Virus record (IMG/VR): IMGVR_UViG_3300037628_000359
Coordinates: 1-50,740 of that record
DNA from: a virus
Direction: 5' to 3' (one strand)
DNA: 50,740 nucleotides
Every line of letters begins with the position of its first letter. Position 1 is the first letter of the stretch. The notes under the pieces were generated by a model. That model had not been told where the DNA came from and did no database searches. It was given only the letters and a program-made list of their open reading frames with translations. Made by a program: the position numbers and the translations under genes. Positions 38,666-46,056 of the stretch are shown here, piece after piece.

Positions 38666-38911
38666 ATGAGATGCAAAGTAAGTGACGACATAGCAAACAA
38701 AGCAAACGAGCCTGAACCTGAATACTGTGACTGTGGCTCACAAATGACACTTGGCATTGATAACAAATTTAAGTGCGACGATGAGTCATGTGAAATTGAA
38801 CGGTGTGAAGCTAAAGAATGCGTAGGCTCTCTTGAGGTAGATGATGACTATCCTAAATATGTATGCTGCGATAGATGCAGTTTTTCAAAATTACGCGATG
38901 ATATTTTATAG
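38666..38911 (+). CDS. Cys-rich zinc-binding-like protein, 81 aa
   Basis: YCDCG, KCDDESCEIERCEAKEC and YVCCDRCSF give at least three Cys pairs, consistent with one or two zinc sites; strongly acidic overall. Not recognised. Confidence 0.65.
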   Translation: MRCKVSDDIANKANEPEPEYCDCGSQMTLGIDNKFKCDDESCEIERCEAKECVGSLEVDDDYPKYVCCDRCSFSKLRDDIL

Positions 38912-38920
38912 GAGATTGAA

Positions 38921-39175
38921 ATGTTAAAAATTTACATAAGCACAAATGGCGAGTTATTAAAAAACGGTGAGCCATGCTTGCTCGTATCGCAATTTAAGCC
39001 AACAGCATTAGAGGACCATGAAACAATCGAAGTTATTGAGCACCACTTTAATTTAAGTGATACTGAAATATTAGATTTTTGTGCAGGAGTTCGCGCTAAA
39101 CGTGATCCAACTAATAGCGAGTTACAAAAAGAAGTTGATAAACTTAAGTTATTATTAGGGGAATGTGATGAGTAA
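38921..39175 (+). CDS. Hypothetical protein, 84 aa
   Basis: Starts MLKIYISTNGELLKNGEPCL; a short beta hairpin start followed by helices. GGAGATTGAA precedes the ATG. It overlaps the exonuclease start by 8 bp. Not recognised. Confidence 0.65.
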   Translation: MLKIYISTNGELLKNGEPCLLVSQFKPTALEDHETIEVIEHHFNLSDTEILDFCAGVRAKRDPTNSELQKEVDKLKLLLGECDE

Positions 39176-40040
39176 TTATGAAGGAAAGCATTTTTTAAAT
39201 GATGTCATCTATAGGGCAGCTGACGGATTAGCCAATAGTGACGCACAGATGATTGAAAAGAATCCTGGTAACTTTATATGGGCAAAGAGCGCACCAAGAA
39301 ACGGAGCTAAATCAAAAACAACTGATATAGGAACCGCTTTACATTGCGCCATATTAGAGCCGGAAAAATATAAAGATCATATTGTAGTTTCTGAATTCAA
39401 AGGGCGAACAGCTAAAGGATTTGAAGCGGAGCAAAAAGAAAATGTAAACAAGGTTGTATTAACTAAAGATGAATATGACCAAGTTAATTTAATGGCTAAG
39501 TCTGTATTTTGTCACCCTTCAGCAAAGTCTATACTTGATTTAGTCGGTGACTGTGAGTCGTCAGTATTTGTTAAAGACAAAGAAACAGGCGTTAACTTAA
39601 AGTGCCGACCTGATAAGGACGCTGTGGAATCTGCCGGAATAGTTATCGACGTTAAAACAACAGCAAACATTGATGATTGGCGCAGTGATAAAGAATGGAT
39701 AAACCCACTATATAAGTTTAACTACGGTCATGGCGCTAGTTTCTACACTGACGTTTTAGAGCAGCACTATAAAACTGAGATTGACAGTTTTATTTTTCTT
39801 GTAATACAAAATAGTGTCGAGCTAGGTCGTTATCCGGTAGCAGTTTTTCAAATATCAAGGCAGGAACTTATTGATCTAGGTTTTTGGGATAGACATAGAT
39901 CAAATATTTCTGAGTTTAGTAGATGTAAAAGCGGCAACGATTGGATTCATACGGAAACATTTAATTTCGTCGGACGTGATAATAATTATGTTATTGAAGA
40001 TGATATTGAAGTAACTTTTGAGGACGTTAATAATGCTTGA
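39168..40040 (+). CDS. RecE-like PD-(D/E)XK exonuclease
   Basis: About 290 residues. N-terminal LANSDAQMIEKNPGNFIWAK and TDIGTALHCAILEPEKYKDH match the exodeoxyribonuclease VIII/DUF3799 family; the nuclease motif is CRPDKDAVESAGIVIDVKTT (D, then D-x-K). It would resect double-stranded ends 5'-3' for annealing. Start at ATG 39168; a GTG one codon earlier is possible. The usual neighbour follows at 40033. Confidence 0.88.
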   Translation: MSNYEGKHFLNDVIYRAADGLANSDAQMIEKNPGNFIWAKSAPRNGAKSKTTDIGTALHCAILEPEKYKDHIVVSEFKGRTAKGFEAEQKENVNKVVLTKDEYDQVNLMAKSVFCHPSAKSILDLVGDCESSVFVKDKETGVNLKCRPDKDAVESAGIVIDVKTTANIDDWRSDKEWINPLYKFNYGHGASFYTDVLEQHYKTEIDSFIFLVIQNSVELGRYPVAVFQISRQELIDLGFWDRHRSNISEFSRCKSGNDWIHTETFNFVGRDNNYVIEDDIEVTFEDVNNA

Positions 40041-40455
40041 TTTATCGGGAACAATAAAAGCAAAGTCTGATCAATTGAATGCTGATGATTTTATATCAGG
40101 TGACAAAATGGTACAGGTCGAAGGTGTCAACCTTGTCAAAGACCCTCAGCAGCCTGTGCAGATATATTATTACGGGTGTGAAGGTAAGCCATTTAAGCCA
40201 TGCTTAACAGTTAGACGTATATTGATTAAGTTATGGGGTCTTGATGGTAGCCAGTGGACTGATAAGTGGATGAACTTATACGTTGATCAATCAGTAAGTT
40301 TTGGCAAGCAAAAGAATATAGGTGGTATTCGTGTTAATGCCTTATCTCATATACCAAGTGCAGCAACGATATCTTTATCAATAAGACGAGGTGTAAAACA
40401 GCACTTTGTAGTGCAGCCAATACAACTAGAAGACAACCAACAATTAACCAAGTAA
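40033..40455 (+). CDS. Conserved phage protein beside RecE-like exonuclease
   Basis: A 140-residue protein starting MLDLSGTIKAKSDQLNADDF, with PVQIYYYGCEGKPFKPCLTV, RRILIKLWG and VGGIRVNALSHI-type segments (IGGIRVNALSHIP). This family recurs next to phage exonucleases; function unproven. GAGGACGTTAATA precedes ATG 40033, inside the exonuclease 3' end. Confidence 0.75.
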   Translation: MLDLSGTIKAKSDQLNADDFISGDKMVQVEGVNLVKDPQQPVQIYYYGCEGKPFKPCLTVRRILIKLWGLDGSQWTDKWMNLYVDQSVSFGKQKNIGGIRVNALSHIPSAATISLSIRRGVKQHFVVQPIQLEDNQQLTK

Positions 40456-40469
40456 GGGGTTTAATTAAA

Positions 40470-40661
40470 ATGGACGCTAAAAAGATAGAGAGAATATCAA
40501 AACTAAACCAAGCTATAGAAAATTTTAAGTGTTGCTATGAGGGGAATGAATTATGGGGCGTTATCGACGGACCAGTTCCATATGAGAAATTAATAGAGTT
40601 TCTTATTAATAACACTGAATTTCATGATATAGCGCAGCAAATAAGCAAGCTAGATAAATAA
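40470..40661 (+). CDS. Hypothetical protein, 63 aa
   Basis: Helical protein starting MDAKKIERISKLNQAIENFK. AAGGGGTTTAATTAAA precedes the ATG. Not recognised. Confidence 0.6.
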   Translation: MDAKKIERISKLNQAIENFKCCYEGNELWGVIDGPVPYEKLIEFLINNTEFHDIAQQISKLDK

Positions 40662-40716
40662 CTATTAACCAGTACATTTAATTTAACTAGCGGTTAATAG
40701 CCGCAAGCGAGATAAC

Positions 40717-41091
40717 ATGCAAATACCACCAGATGCACATTGCCGAACCCTAGACGGATTAGCGATCAAGTTGGGCGCATATAATAACCTTTATAAACGT
40801 GTCGGTACTAAATGGCGTCCTATGTATAAGGATGATCGTGTTATCTCTCGGTGTGAAGATGCTATAAGAACTGGAAAGCTCCAGGTTATCAAATTTGAAA
40901 TCAAAAGCGGACATGAAAAGAAAAGGGATATAAAAATGGACCGTATATTAAATGCGCTGAAAGAAAAACCTATGACGCCAGAACAGTTAGCGAAACATTT
41001 AAATATCAGTGTATACACAGCGTGGGATCATACCAATAAATTAAGTTTGAAAGGTAAGATTATCAAGGGTTGCTTAGTGGTGGTATCGTGA
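40717..41091 (+). CDS. Protein with C-terminal winged helix, 124 aa
   Basis: C-terminal segment RILNALKEKPMTPEQLAKHL, NISVYTAWDHTNKLSLKGKI is a winged helix. N-terminus has KVGTKW-like basic/aromatic residues. Likely a DNA-binding regulator of the early region. It overlaps the next gene as GTGA. Confidence 0.7.
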   Translation: MQIPPDAHCRTLDGLAIKLGAYNNLYKRVGTKWRPMYKDDRVISRCEDAIRTGKLQVIKFEIKSGHEKKRDIKMDRILNALKEKPMTPEQLAKHLNISVYTAWDHTNKLSLKGKIIKGCLVVVS

Positions 41092-41357
41092 AAAATCTAG
41101 ACGTTTACATAATCACAGATAAAGACCCTCGTCGAGAGAGTTTAATCCAAGAGCAATTAGCGTCTGGAATTTTAAAACGACATCCAGATGACGAGAAAAA
41201 CAAGAAAAAACCGAGTCGATATACTAATGAGTATTTACTCGAAATGTTCAATAAATACGAATCACACAATGGCACTAGGAATTCCTTTTGTACTAAATAT
41301 AATTTAACTAAAAATTTTTTCAATAAATTTAGAGATAGATACGAGGATTTATTATGA
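41088..41357 (+). CDS. Hypothetical protein, 89 aa (GTG start)
   Basis: GTG at 41088 overlaps the previous stop. N-terminal VKNLDVYIITDKDPRRESLI; C-terminal NKYESHNGTRNSFCTKYNLT is HTH-like. Linker very Lys-rich. Not recognised. Confidence 0.65.
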   Translation: MKNLDVYIITDKDPRRESLIQEQLASGILKRHPDDEKNKKKPSRYTNEYLLEMFNKYESHNGTRNSFCTKYNLTKNFFNKFRDRYEDLL

Positions 41358-41509
41358 AATACATTACATTAATATTATGTATAACACCGATATTAATCTA
41401 CGCACTAACTAGTTATCTATCGACTTGCAAGCTCTGTAGTAATCATAGCGCTGTAATTGATAGAACTTGCTGTGATTGTGTGGTTAAAGAAATTGAGGAG
41501 CAAAAATGA
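41354..41509 (+). CDS. Membrane-anchored Cys-rich small protein, 51 aa
   Basis: One N-terminal transmembrane helix (ITLILCITPILIYALTSYL) then CKLC and CCDC pairs and an acidic end. ATGA overlap with the preceding stop. A zinc- or redox-active periplasmic or cytoplasmic domain is possible. Confidence 0.6.
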   Translation: MKYITLILCITPILIYALTSYLSTCKLCSNHSAVIDRTCCDCVVKEIEEQK

Positions 41510-41513
41510 TACA

Positions 41514-41747
41514 ATGATAGCTCAGCACATAACGAGATTAAATATGATTGAGCTAATTGTTGTATTTGTAACACTCCTTCCTGGCGATATGGTCTTACAT
41601 GAAACTAGAGTAATATCTAATATAGAATCAATATCAATGTGCAAAGATAAGCTTATACCTAATATTTTGGTAAAGTATAAAGAAGAGCCTGATAGGAAAA
41701 TGTTATCGCTCTATTGTAAGGAAACAAAAGAGCGTGAGAGCGCTTAA
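41514..41747 (+). CDS. Small possibly exported protein, 77 aa
   Basis: Start at ATG 41514 or at the internal ATG 41544 (MIELIVVFVTLLPGDMVLHE), which would give a short signal-like N-terminus. Rest alpha/beta with two cysteines. Not recognised. Confidence 0.55.
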   Translation: MIAQHITRLNMIELIVVFVTLLPGDMVLHETRVISNIESISMCKDKLIPNILVKYKEEPDRKMLSLYCKETKERESA

Positions 41748-41756
41748 CCTAGATAT

Positions 41757-41993
41757 TTATGCTGTATATTCATCTCCGTTAAACCATAAGTCTTGTAATT
41801 CGCTTTCTGGCGTTGCTTCCTGTGCATCCTTAATCGCCTTGTCAGCTAAATAATCACGCACTGCTTTAGTTGCTATTCCCTCGCGAGTTTTAGGGACAGG
41901 CTCAACAGGAATTTCAGAGCGATTTTTATACTGATTAAAAAAACCGTCTTTGCATTGTTCTATTGAGTCTTTATCGTTTGAATTGATGCTCAT
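41757..41993 (-). CDS. Hypothetical protein, 78 aa
   Basis: Acidic, with IPVEPVPKTREGIATKAVRD and TPESELQDLWFNGDEYTA. First of three small leftward genes facing the rightward early genes. Not recognised. Confidence 0.65.
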   Translation of the reverse strand: MSINSNDKDSIEQCKDGFFNQYKNRSEIPVEPVPKTREGIATKAVRDYLADKAIKDAQEATPESELQDLWFNGDEYTA

Positions 41994-42001
41994 TATTAAT
42001 C

Positions 42002-42166
42002 CTAAAACATTAAAGTTTGCGACAACCGACTAGGACTACAAATAGGCTCTGGCGGATGCTTATCAGGATTACGCGCATAATAATCAGCCAAGTAAAAATC
42101 TTCGATGATTGATTGACGCTTGTTTAAATCTGCAATCTTTGCTAATTTTCGTGTTTTAGTTTTCAT
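42002..42166 (-). CDS. Hypothetical protein, 54 aa
   Basis: Basic start MKTKTRKLAKIADLNKRQSI and a Pro-rich end (NPDKHPPEPICSPSRL). Shares the A of its ATG with the previous stop (TAATG). Not recognised. Confidence 0.6.
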   Translation of the reverse strand: MKTKTRKLAKIADLNKRQSIIEDFYLADYYARNPDKHPPEPICSPSRLSQTLMF

Positions 42167-42321
42167 TACTTACACTCCTTTTTATGTGCTTTCATTATTA
42201 AGTCAGCAATAATTTTTACTTTATTATCTATCAATGAGCCATCAAATCGACGTTGAGTTACAAGCTCATTTAATAGTTTATCAATGTTTGGGTTTAGCGC
42301 TACAGCGTTCTTACTAGCCAT
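42166..42321 (-). CDS. Small DNA-binding-like protein, 51 aa
   Basis: MASKNAVALNPNIDKLLNEL, then TQRRFDGSLIDNKVKIIADL and a Lys-rich end. It may be ribbon-helix-helix-like; low certainty. Heads the small leftward set opposite the promoter at 42368-42396. Confidence 0.6.
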   Translation of the reverse strand: MASKNAVALNPNIDKLLNELVTQRRFDGSLIDNKVKIIADLIMKAHKKECK

Positions 42322-42367
42322 TTTTTATCCTTGTTTAATTAATATGTAATAAATATTAGATTAATAC

Positions 42368-42396
42368 TTGCACAAAGTCAAATTATATATTATTGT
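42368..42396 (+). promoter_or_regulatory. Probable sigma70 promoter
   Basis: TTGCAC and TATTGT, 17 bp apart, ~35 bp before the 131-aa gene. Confidence 0.5.
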
Positions 42397-42432
42397 TTAG
42401 GGGTAAACAAAATTTAACGAATGGAGATTGAA

Positions 42433-42828
42433 ATGAGTAAGATTGAACTTTCGGATACAACAATGAGCGTATTAATGAAAATGTCAGAAGGCAACCCAGG
42501 CGCTATTAAGGCGTTGATGGATATCTTAGAGAAAGGTGAAGCGATTGACCCACAAGGCGCGCTTGGTGCTATGGGTAGTATCATGCTTCTTGATACGTGG
42601 GAAATTTACGGCTCTGATATCTACATTTTATGGAATGATAAGTGCCAATGTGATTGCCGTAAAATGCTTATGATAATGCGCTCTTGCCAGATGGGAAATT
42701 TCAGTCACGTAAAATTAAAAGAGATGGCGGCTGACCAGATGCGTGAAATAGATTTGACCGCTAATGAATGGGAAGAACACGATAAATGGGTTTGCGATAA
42801 TTTATCTGGATTTCAAAAGGCAGCGTAG
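42433..42828 (+). CDS. Conserved phage protein, 131 aa
   Basis: Start at 42433 (MSKIELSDTTMSVLMKMSEG) with GGAG upstream. SEGNPGAIKALMDILEKGEA, then LLDTWEIYGSDIYILWNDKC, then RSCQMGNF match a family common in phages, with no assigned function. Confidence 0.75.
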   Translation: MSKIELSDTTMSVLMKMSEGNPGAIKALMDILEKGEAIDPQGALGAMGSIMLLDTWEIYGSDIYILWNDKCQCDCRKMLMIMRSCQMGNFSHVKLKEMAADQMREIDLTANEWEEHDKWVCDNLSGFQKAA

Positions 42829-42870
42829 TCATTAATTAATCAACAACGATAACAAAGAAAGGAAAGTATT

Positions 42871-43086
42871 ATGTTTAAGAAATCATTAGCAGCATTAAAT
42901 ATCATATTAGGTATGGCAACACCGATTAATGGTGTAGTAAACGCATTAAACTATGCTGCACCTCTACTTAACTCAATGTCACATACCTCACGCGGTAAAT
43001 CTGGCCGAGTATCAAGTAAACCAAGCGGTGCAGCAGTATTAAAACGTGCAGCTAAAAAGCGCAATAATATTCGCAAGCACAACTAA
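42871..43086 (+). CDS. Basic small protein, 71 aa
   Basis: Hydrophobic start (ALNIILGMATPINGVVNALN) and very basic C-terminus (KRAAKKRNNIRKHN). AAAGGAAAGTATT precedes the ATG. It could bind nucleic acid or membranes. Not recognised. Confidence 0.65.
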   Translation: MFKKSLAALNIILGMATPINGVVNALNYAAPLLNSMSHTSRGKSGRVSSKPSGAAVLKRAAKKRNNIRKHN

Positions 43087-43095
43087 CCACCAACC

Positions 43096-43139
43096 AACCG
43101 GCTTAATTGCCGGTTAAGCGGTGAAAGTATATTAATTAA
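43096..43139 (+). promoter_or_regulatory. Conserved leader module, second copy
   Basis: AACCGGC-TTAATT-GCCGGTT hairpin followed by AA and the 22-bp sequence starting GCGGTGAAAGTATATT, identical to 37566-37587, then the SD of the next gene. Confidence 0.6.
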
Positions 43140-43154
43140 TTAAAGGAAATAATC

Positions 43155-43472
43155 ATGAAATACCCATGGGAAGTAGAACAAATAAATCACGTTACCAACG
43201 GCTATGATGTTAAGTGCACTCACTCAGGACAAAGGAGGGCATACGGTGATTCGTTCAAAGAGTTCACTATAAAAACAGATAAACCAGAAAGCGAGGTTAA
43301 GGATTACTGTACAGAACAAGTTCACCAATGCAACCTGACTAGCGAACAATATCTCAAAGAAGAAAGGGCTGGTGTAAAGGATTTTGGCGATCACTTTCGG
43401 TCTAATTACAAATTTAAAAAGGTTGCTGAAGGTGAGTATTTTTATCAAGTAACATCGCCCTCGACACACTAA
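43155..43472 (+). CDS. Hypothetical protein, 105 aa
   Basis: Beta-rich start (MKYPWEVEQINHVTNGYDVK), acidic and Lys-rich, with two cysteines. Leader module upstream, hairpin repeat copy 3 just downstream. Not recognised. Confidence 0.65.
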   Translation: MKYPWEVEQINHVTNGYDVKCTHSGQRRAYGDSFKEFTIKTDKPESEVKDYCTEQVHQCNLTSEQYLKEERAGVKDFGDHFRSNYKFKKVAEGEYFYQVTSPSTH

Positions 43473-43480
43473 CCACCCAC

Positions 43481-43502
43481 AAGCCCGTCATGAGATGGGT
43501 TT
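43481..43502 (+). repeat. Intergenic hairpin repeat, copy 3 (compensated)
   Basis: AAGCCCGTC-ATGA-GATGGGTTT followed by TAAGGGTAGA. It differs from the other copies in the loop and in one stem base, where a G-C pair becomes G-T, so pairing is kept. Confidence 0.75.
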
Positions 43503-43530
43503 TAAGGGTAGAAGCAACAGGAGAGTAACC

Positions 43531-43701
43531 ATGTACTACCACGAAGAAATAAAAAACGGCCAATTAATGTGCCGTCATACTCCAAAGGGTGCATGGAAGC
43601 CTGTAACTGCTGTCGTAATGGCTGAAGTGATTCAATACCAAGCCGATGAGATTGAACGCTTAAAATTAATCATTAAAGACGCAGGTCTTGAAGATGCCTA
43701 A
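43531..43701 (+). CDS. Hypothetical protein, 56 aa
   Basis: Start at 43531 (MYYHEEIKNGQLMCRHTPKG) with CAGGAG 8 bp upstream. Ends in a helix (YQADEIERLKLIIKDAG). Not recognised. Confidence 0.65.
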   Translation: MYYHEEIKNGQLMCRHTPKGAWKPVTAVVMAEVIQYQADEIERLKLIIKDAGLEDA

Positions 43702-43888
43702 CTCAAAACTAAGCGATCAACTATCATCATGGAGAAATTCAGAACCGGACGATGTGATGATGACTAAATTTATTCGCATGGCAAAAAGTCTTGAGCGTGA
43801 AGTTGAAGAGTTGAAATTTAAATTAAACAAATCAGCAGAAATAATTGAAAACATGATTAAAGAAGCTGAAGAGCCTGAGCAGTTATGA
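43694..43888 (+). CDS. Hypothetical helical protein, 64 aa
   Basis: Start at 43694 (MPNSKLSDQLSSWRNSEPDD) overlapping the previous stop. C-terminal coiled coil (LEREVEELKFKLNKSAEIIE). Not recognised. Confidence 0.6.
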   Translation: MPNSKLSDQLSSWRNSEPDDVMMTKFIRMAKSLEREVEELKFKLNKSAEIIENMIKEAEEPEQL

Positions 43889-43940
43889 TTTGGTGTTGTT
43901 ATGTTACCGCCACTGAATTTAATTTTATTTGAAATTAGGC

Positions 43941-43969
43941 TTTACTTTAATACGATTAGTGTCTATACT
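43941..43969 (+). promoter_or_regulatory. sigma70 promoter before 84-aa gene
   Basis: TTTACT and TATACT with exactly 17 bp between them, ~48 bp upstream of the next ATG. It may start the transcript leading into the late region. Confidence 0.6.
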
Positions 43970-44017
43970 ATATTCAAAGGTTAGGAGTTCACCGAGCCAC
44001 TGAAAAGAGTAAATATT

Positions 44018-44272
44018 ATGAGTAACTTACAAAACGTTATTAACCTTTACAACGCTGGTGGTTTCTCAGTAATTGAAGATTTTGGTTTTACTGCTGCTAG
44101 CGAGATTACAAAATTAGTAGAGTCATTTAACGAAGGTGATTTAAAATCATTTATTTCAAACGCCAAGGGCGTATCAAACAATATTAAATTATTCGATGTT
44201 GAAGATTTGCTTTGTGAGTTAATGGGCGACGATGACGCTGCATGTGATTGGATTGAAGAAAATGAATCTTAA
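44018..44272 (+). CDS. Hypothetical acidic protein, 84 aa
   Basis: Starts MSNLQNVINLYNAGGFSVIE; ends with a very acidic segment (ELMGDDDAACDWIEENES). Helical. Its stop overlaps the next start by 11 bp. Not recognised. Confidence 0.65.
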   Translation: MSNLQNVINLYNAGGFSVIEDFGFTAASEITKLVESFNEGDLKSFISNAKGVSNNIKLFDVEDLLCELMGDDDAACDWIEENES

Positions 44273-44462
44273 AAAGCAAGGTGGTAAGCGCACTGGGGCA
44301 GGACGCCCCACTATCGCGCCAGAACTTAAGAAAAAAGCGGTTAATTTAAAGATAGCTGGATGGTTAAATGATTGGCTTAATGATCAAGAAGAAAGTAAGA
44401 TTTCATTAATTGAACAGGCAGTAATTGAGAAATATAAATTAAAACCGCCAACCTTAGTTTAG
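44262..44462 (+). CDS. GGxRxGAGRP-type phage protein, 66 aa
   Basis: Start at 44262. The N-terminal KQGGKRTGAGRPTIAPELKK motif resembles AT-hook-like starts of small phage DNA-binding proteins; the rest (WLNDWLNDQEESKISLIEQA) is a helix pair like an RHH/plasmid-partition fold. Possible DNA binding. Confidence 0.65.
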   Translation: MNLKKQGGKRTGAGRPTIAPELKKKAVNLKIAGWLNDWLNDQEESKISLIEQAVIEKYKLKPPTLV

Positions 44463-44535
44463 TAATATAACACTACTACTAGTAGGAATAATACCCGTTT
44501 ACGCTCATACATGTTAAAATAACATAGAGGTTTAT

Positions 44536-44910
44536 ATGAAACATTTCACGTTAATCAGAAGTTATCTACCCCATAAGACAACTGGTGTAATGATCCATGA
44601 AGAATTTAAGATTAAAACGCTTGAATTGCCTTGGCTAAAAAATGCAGTAAATATAAGTTGTATATCTGAAGGTGATTATATTGTCTATCGTGACAAATAT
44701 GGACGCCATCAATATTATGCCATTCAAAACGTAGTCAATAGAACGTTCATTGAAATGCACATAGCAACAAACGTAAAGGATTTATTAGGCTGTATTGGCT
44801 TTAGTCGTGATGATATCGAAAGCCTATTAAAATATGTCGGTGATAACTCATTCACGCTGACAATAACGCATTTTAATCCAGTATTTATGACAGCTAAAAC
44901 GATAGGGTGA
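44536..44910 (+). CDS. DUF5675-like protein (L,D-transpeptidase-like motif)
   Basis: A 124-residue protein. ELPW and SCISEGDYIV in the first half; RTFIEMHIATNVKDLLGCIG in the second. The His...Asn...GCI order resembles the H-x-N...SHGCIR catalytic site of YkuD L,D-transpeptidases. It opens the putative lysis region, so it may act on peptidoglycan; no other endolysin is visible. Weak promoter region and a CTACTAGTAG palindrome (44476-44485) lie upstream. Confidence 0.7.
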   Translation: MKHFTLIRSYLPHKTTGVMIHEEFKIKTLELPWLKNAVNISCISEGDYIVYRDKYGRHQYYAIQNVVNRTFIEMHIATNVKDLLGCIGFSRDDIESLLKYVGDNSFTLTITHFNPVFMTAKTIG

Positions 44911-44913
44911 TAC

Positions 44914-45309
44914 ATGATAGGGAAAATGACACCATCGGCATTCAATAAAATAATAGAGCAAGATATTGAATGGCTAGAATGCAACACAATCGAATCAGCC
45001 AAAAATAACTCATTAGAATTCGATCACATTATAAATACATTGCGTTATGCGGCTAATCAATATGGTGACAACGGTAAACGCATAGATGAAATAACAAGGA
45101 CGGTTAAGGTGTTAAATTGCTATTGCGGTGCTGAAGCATTAATTGAAGATGATTGCTGTGAATTAGATATAATACGTTGTAGTGATTATTGTAATGATGA
45201 AATGAGTATTATTTTTGCGTCATGCAGTACAGGGCGAAAGTCGGAGGCTGTTGATCAATGGAATGCAAAAATCACGAAGTTTAAAAAATCCGTCACTATA
45301 GGAGAATAA
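44914..45309 (+). CDS. Protein with C-terminal Lar-like (restriction alleviation) zinc fold
   Basis: A 131-residue protein. The C-terminal half VLNCYCGAEALIEDDCCELD, then RCSDYC, then SEAVDQWNAKI follows the Lar/CPxCG-A...C--C...A---WN pattern. N-terminal half helical. Lar proteins modulate type I restriction-modification; that role is inferred. Confidence 0.6.
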   Translation: MIGKMTPSAFNKIIEQDIEWLECNTIESAKNNSLEFDHIINTLRYAANQYGDNGKRIDEITRTVKVLNCYCGAEALIEDDCCELDIIRCSDYCNDEMSIIFASCSTGRKSEAVDQWNAKITKFKKSVTIGE

Positions 45310-45313
45310 GCAA

Positions 45314-45730
45314 ATGAAAGCGAATAAAATATTTTTAGGTGGAACTTGTAACGAAACAACGTGGCGCGATGAGTTGATCAGTTTAATTCAAGTTGATTAT
45401 TTTAATCCTGTTGTTGATGATTGGACAGAAGAATGTATTACTATCGAAGATGCTGAAAAAGCAACATTTTGTAATGTTCATCTATACGTAATCACCGCTG
45501 ATATGCTAGGTGTTTATTCTATAGCTGAAGCTGTTCAATCCAGCTTAACTAAAGGTATAACAACAATATTACACGTTATGCCTGACGGTTTCGGAAAAGA
45601 ACAACTAAAGAGCCTTGATGCCACTTGTGGATTAGTTCGTAATAACGGCGGTATTGCTTATATTGACGATGAATTATCAAGGACAGCCAGAGTTATAAAC
45701 TTTGGGTTTAAGACGACTGATTTTAGTTGA
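45314..45730 (+). CDS. Nucleoside 2-deoxyribosyltransferase-like protein
   Basis: A 138-residue protein. NKIFLGGTCNETTWRDELIS, DYFNPVVDDWTEEC and LYVITADMLGVYSIAEAVQS match the deoxyribosyltransferase-like fold: GGT-binding strand, NP-V-DW, acidic catalytic helix. It could act on nucleosides or, as in some family members, bind NAD-derived signals. Confidence 0.8.
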   Translation: MKANKIFLGGTCNETTWRDELISLIQVDYFNPVVDDWTEECITIEDAEKATFCNVHLYVITADMLGVYSIAEAVQSSLTKGITTILHVMPDGFGKEQLKSLDATCGLVRNNGGIAYIDDELSRTARVINFGFKTTDFS

Positions 45731-45760
45731 TTAACACTATAAACCAAAGCAAGGTGATAC

Positions 45761-45883
45761 ATGAAAGATAAATTTAAAGAACATCTTAAACGTTGTGCTG
45801 AAACCGTAAAAAAATGGCCGAAGTGGAAGCGTGACAACTTCTTAATGTTATCAAGAAACCAAAGTGACTATACAGGACCATAA
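45761..45883 (+). CDS. Hypothetical protein, 40 aa
   Basis: Basic helical peptide (MKDKFKEHLKRCAETVKKWP; WKRDNFLM). GCAAGGTGATAC precedes the ATG. Not recognised. Confidence 0.55.
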   Translation: MKDKFKEHLKRCAETVKKWPKWKRDNFLMLSRNQSDYTGP

Positions 45884-45885
45884 TT

Positions 45886-46056
45886 ATGTGGACATTTATT
45901 AACATAGTATTAATCATAATCGGTATTTGCTGTTTAGCATATTCTTTCAAAATTGACGGCACTGAGAGTTACAATGTATTTTTCTATCATGTCATGGCAT
46001 CAGTATTCGGCGGCGGTGGATTTATCAGCGCATTAGTTCAAGAGGCAATAAAATGA
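45886..46056 (+). CDS. Small membrane protein, 56 aa (holin candidate)
   Basis: Two hydrophobic helices: MWTFINIVLIIIGICCLAYS and VMASVFGGGGFISALV, short polar loop. The stop overlaps the lipoprotein start as ATGA. Position beside a lipoprotein suggests a lysis role; unproven. Confidence 0.6.
   Translation: MWTFINIVLIIIGICCLAYSFKIDGTESYNVFFYHVMASVFGGGGFISALVQEAIK

Noticed and set aside
37906-43502. CRISPR array or terminators
   Set aside because: The three hairpin copies are separated by genes, not by uniform spacers, and lack T tracts.
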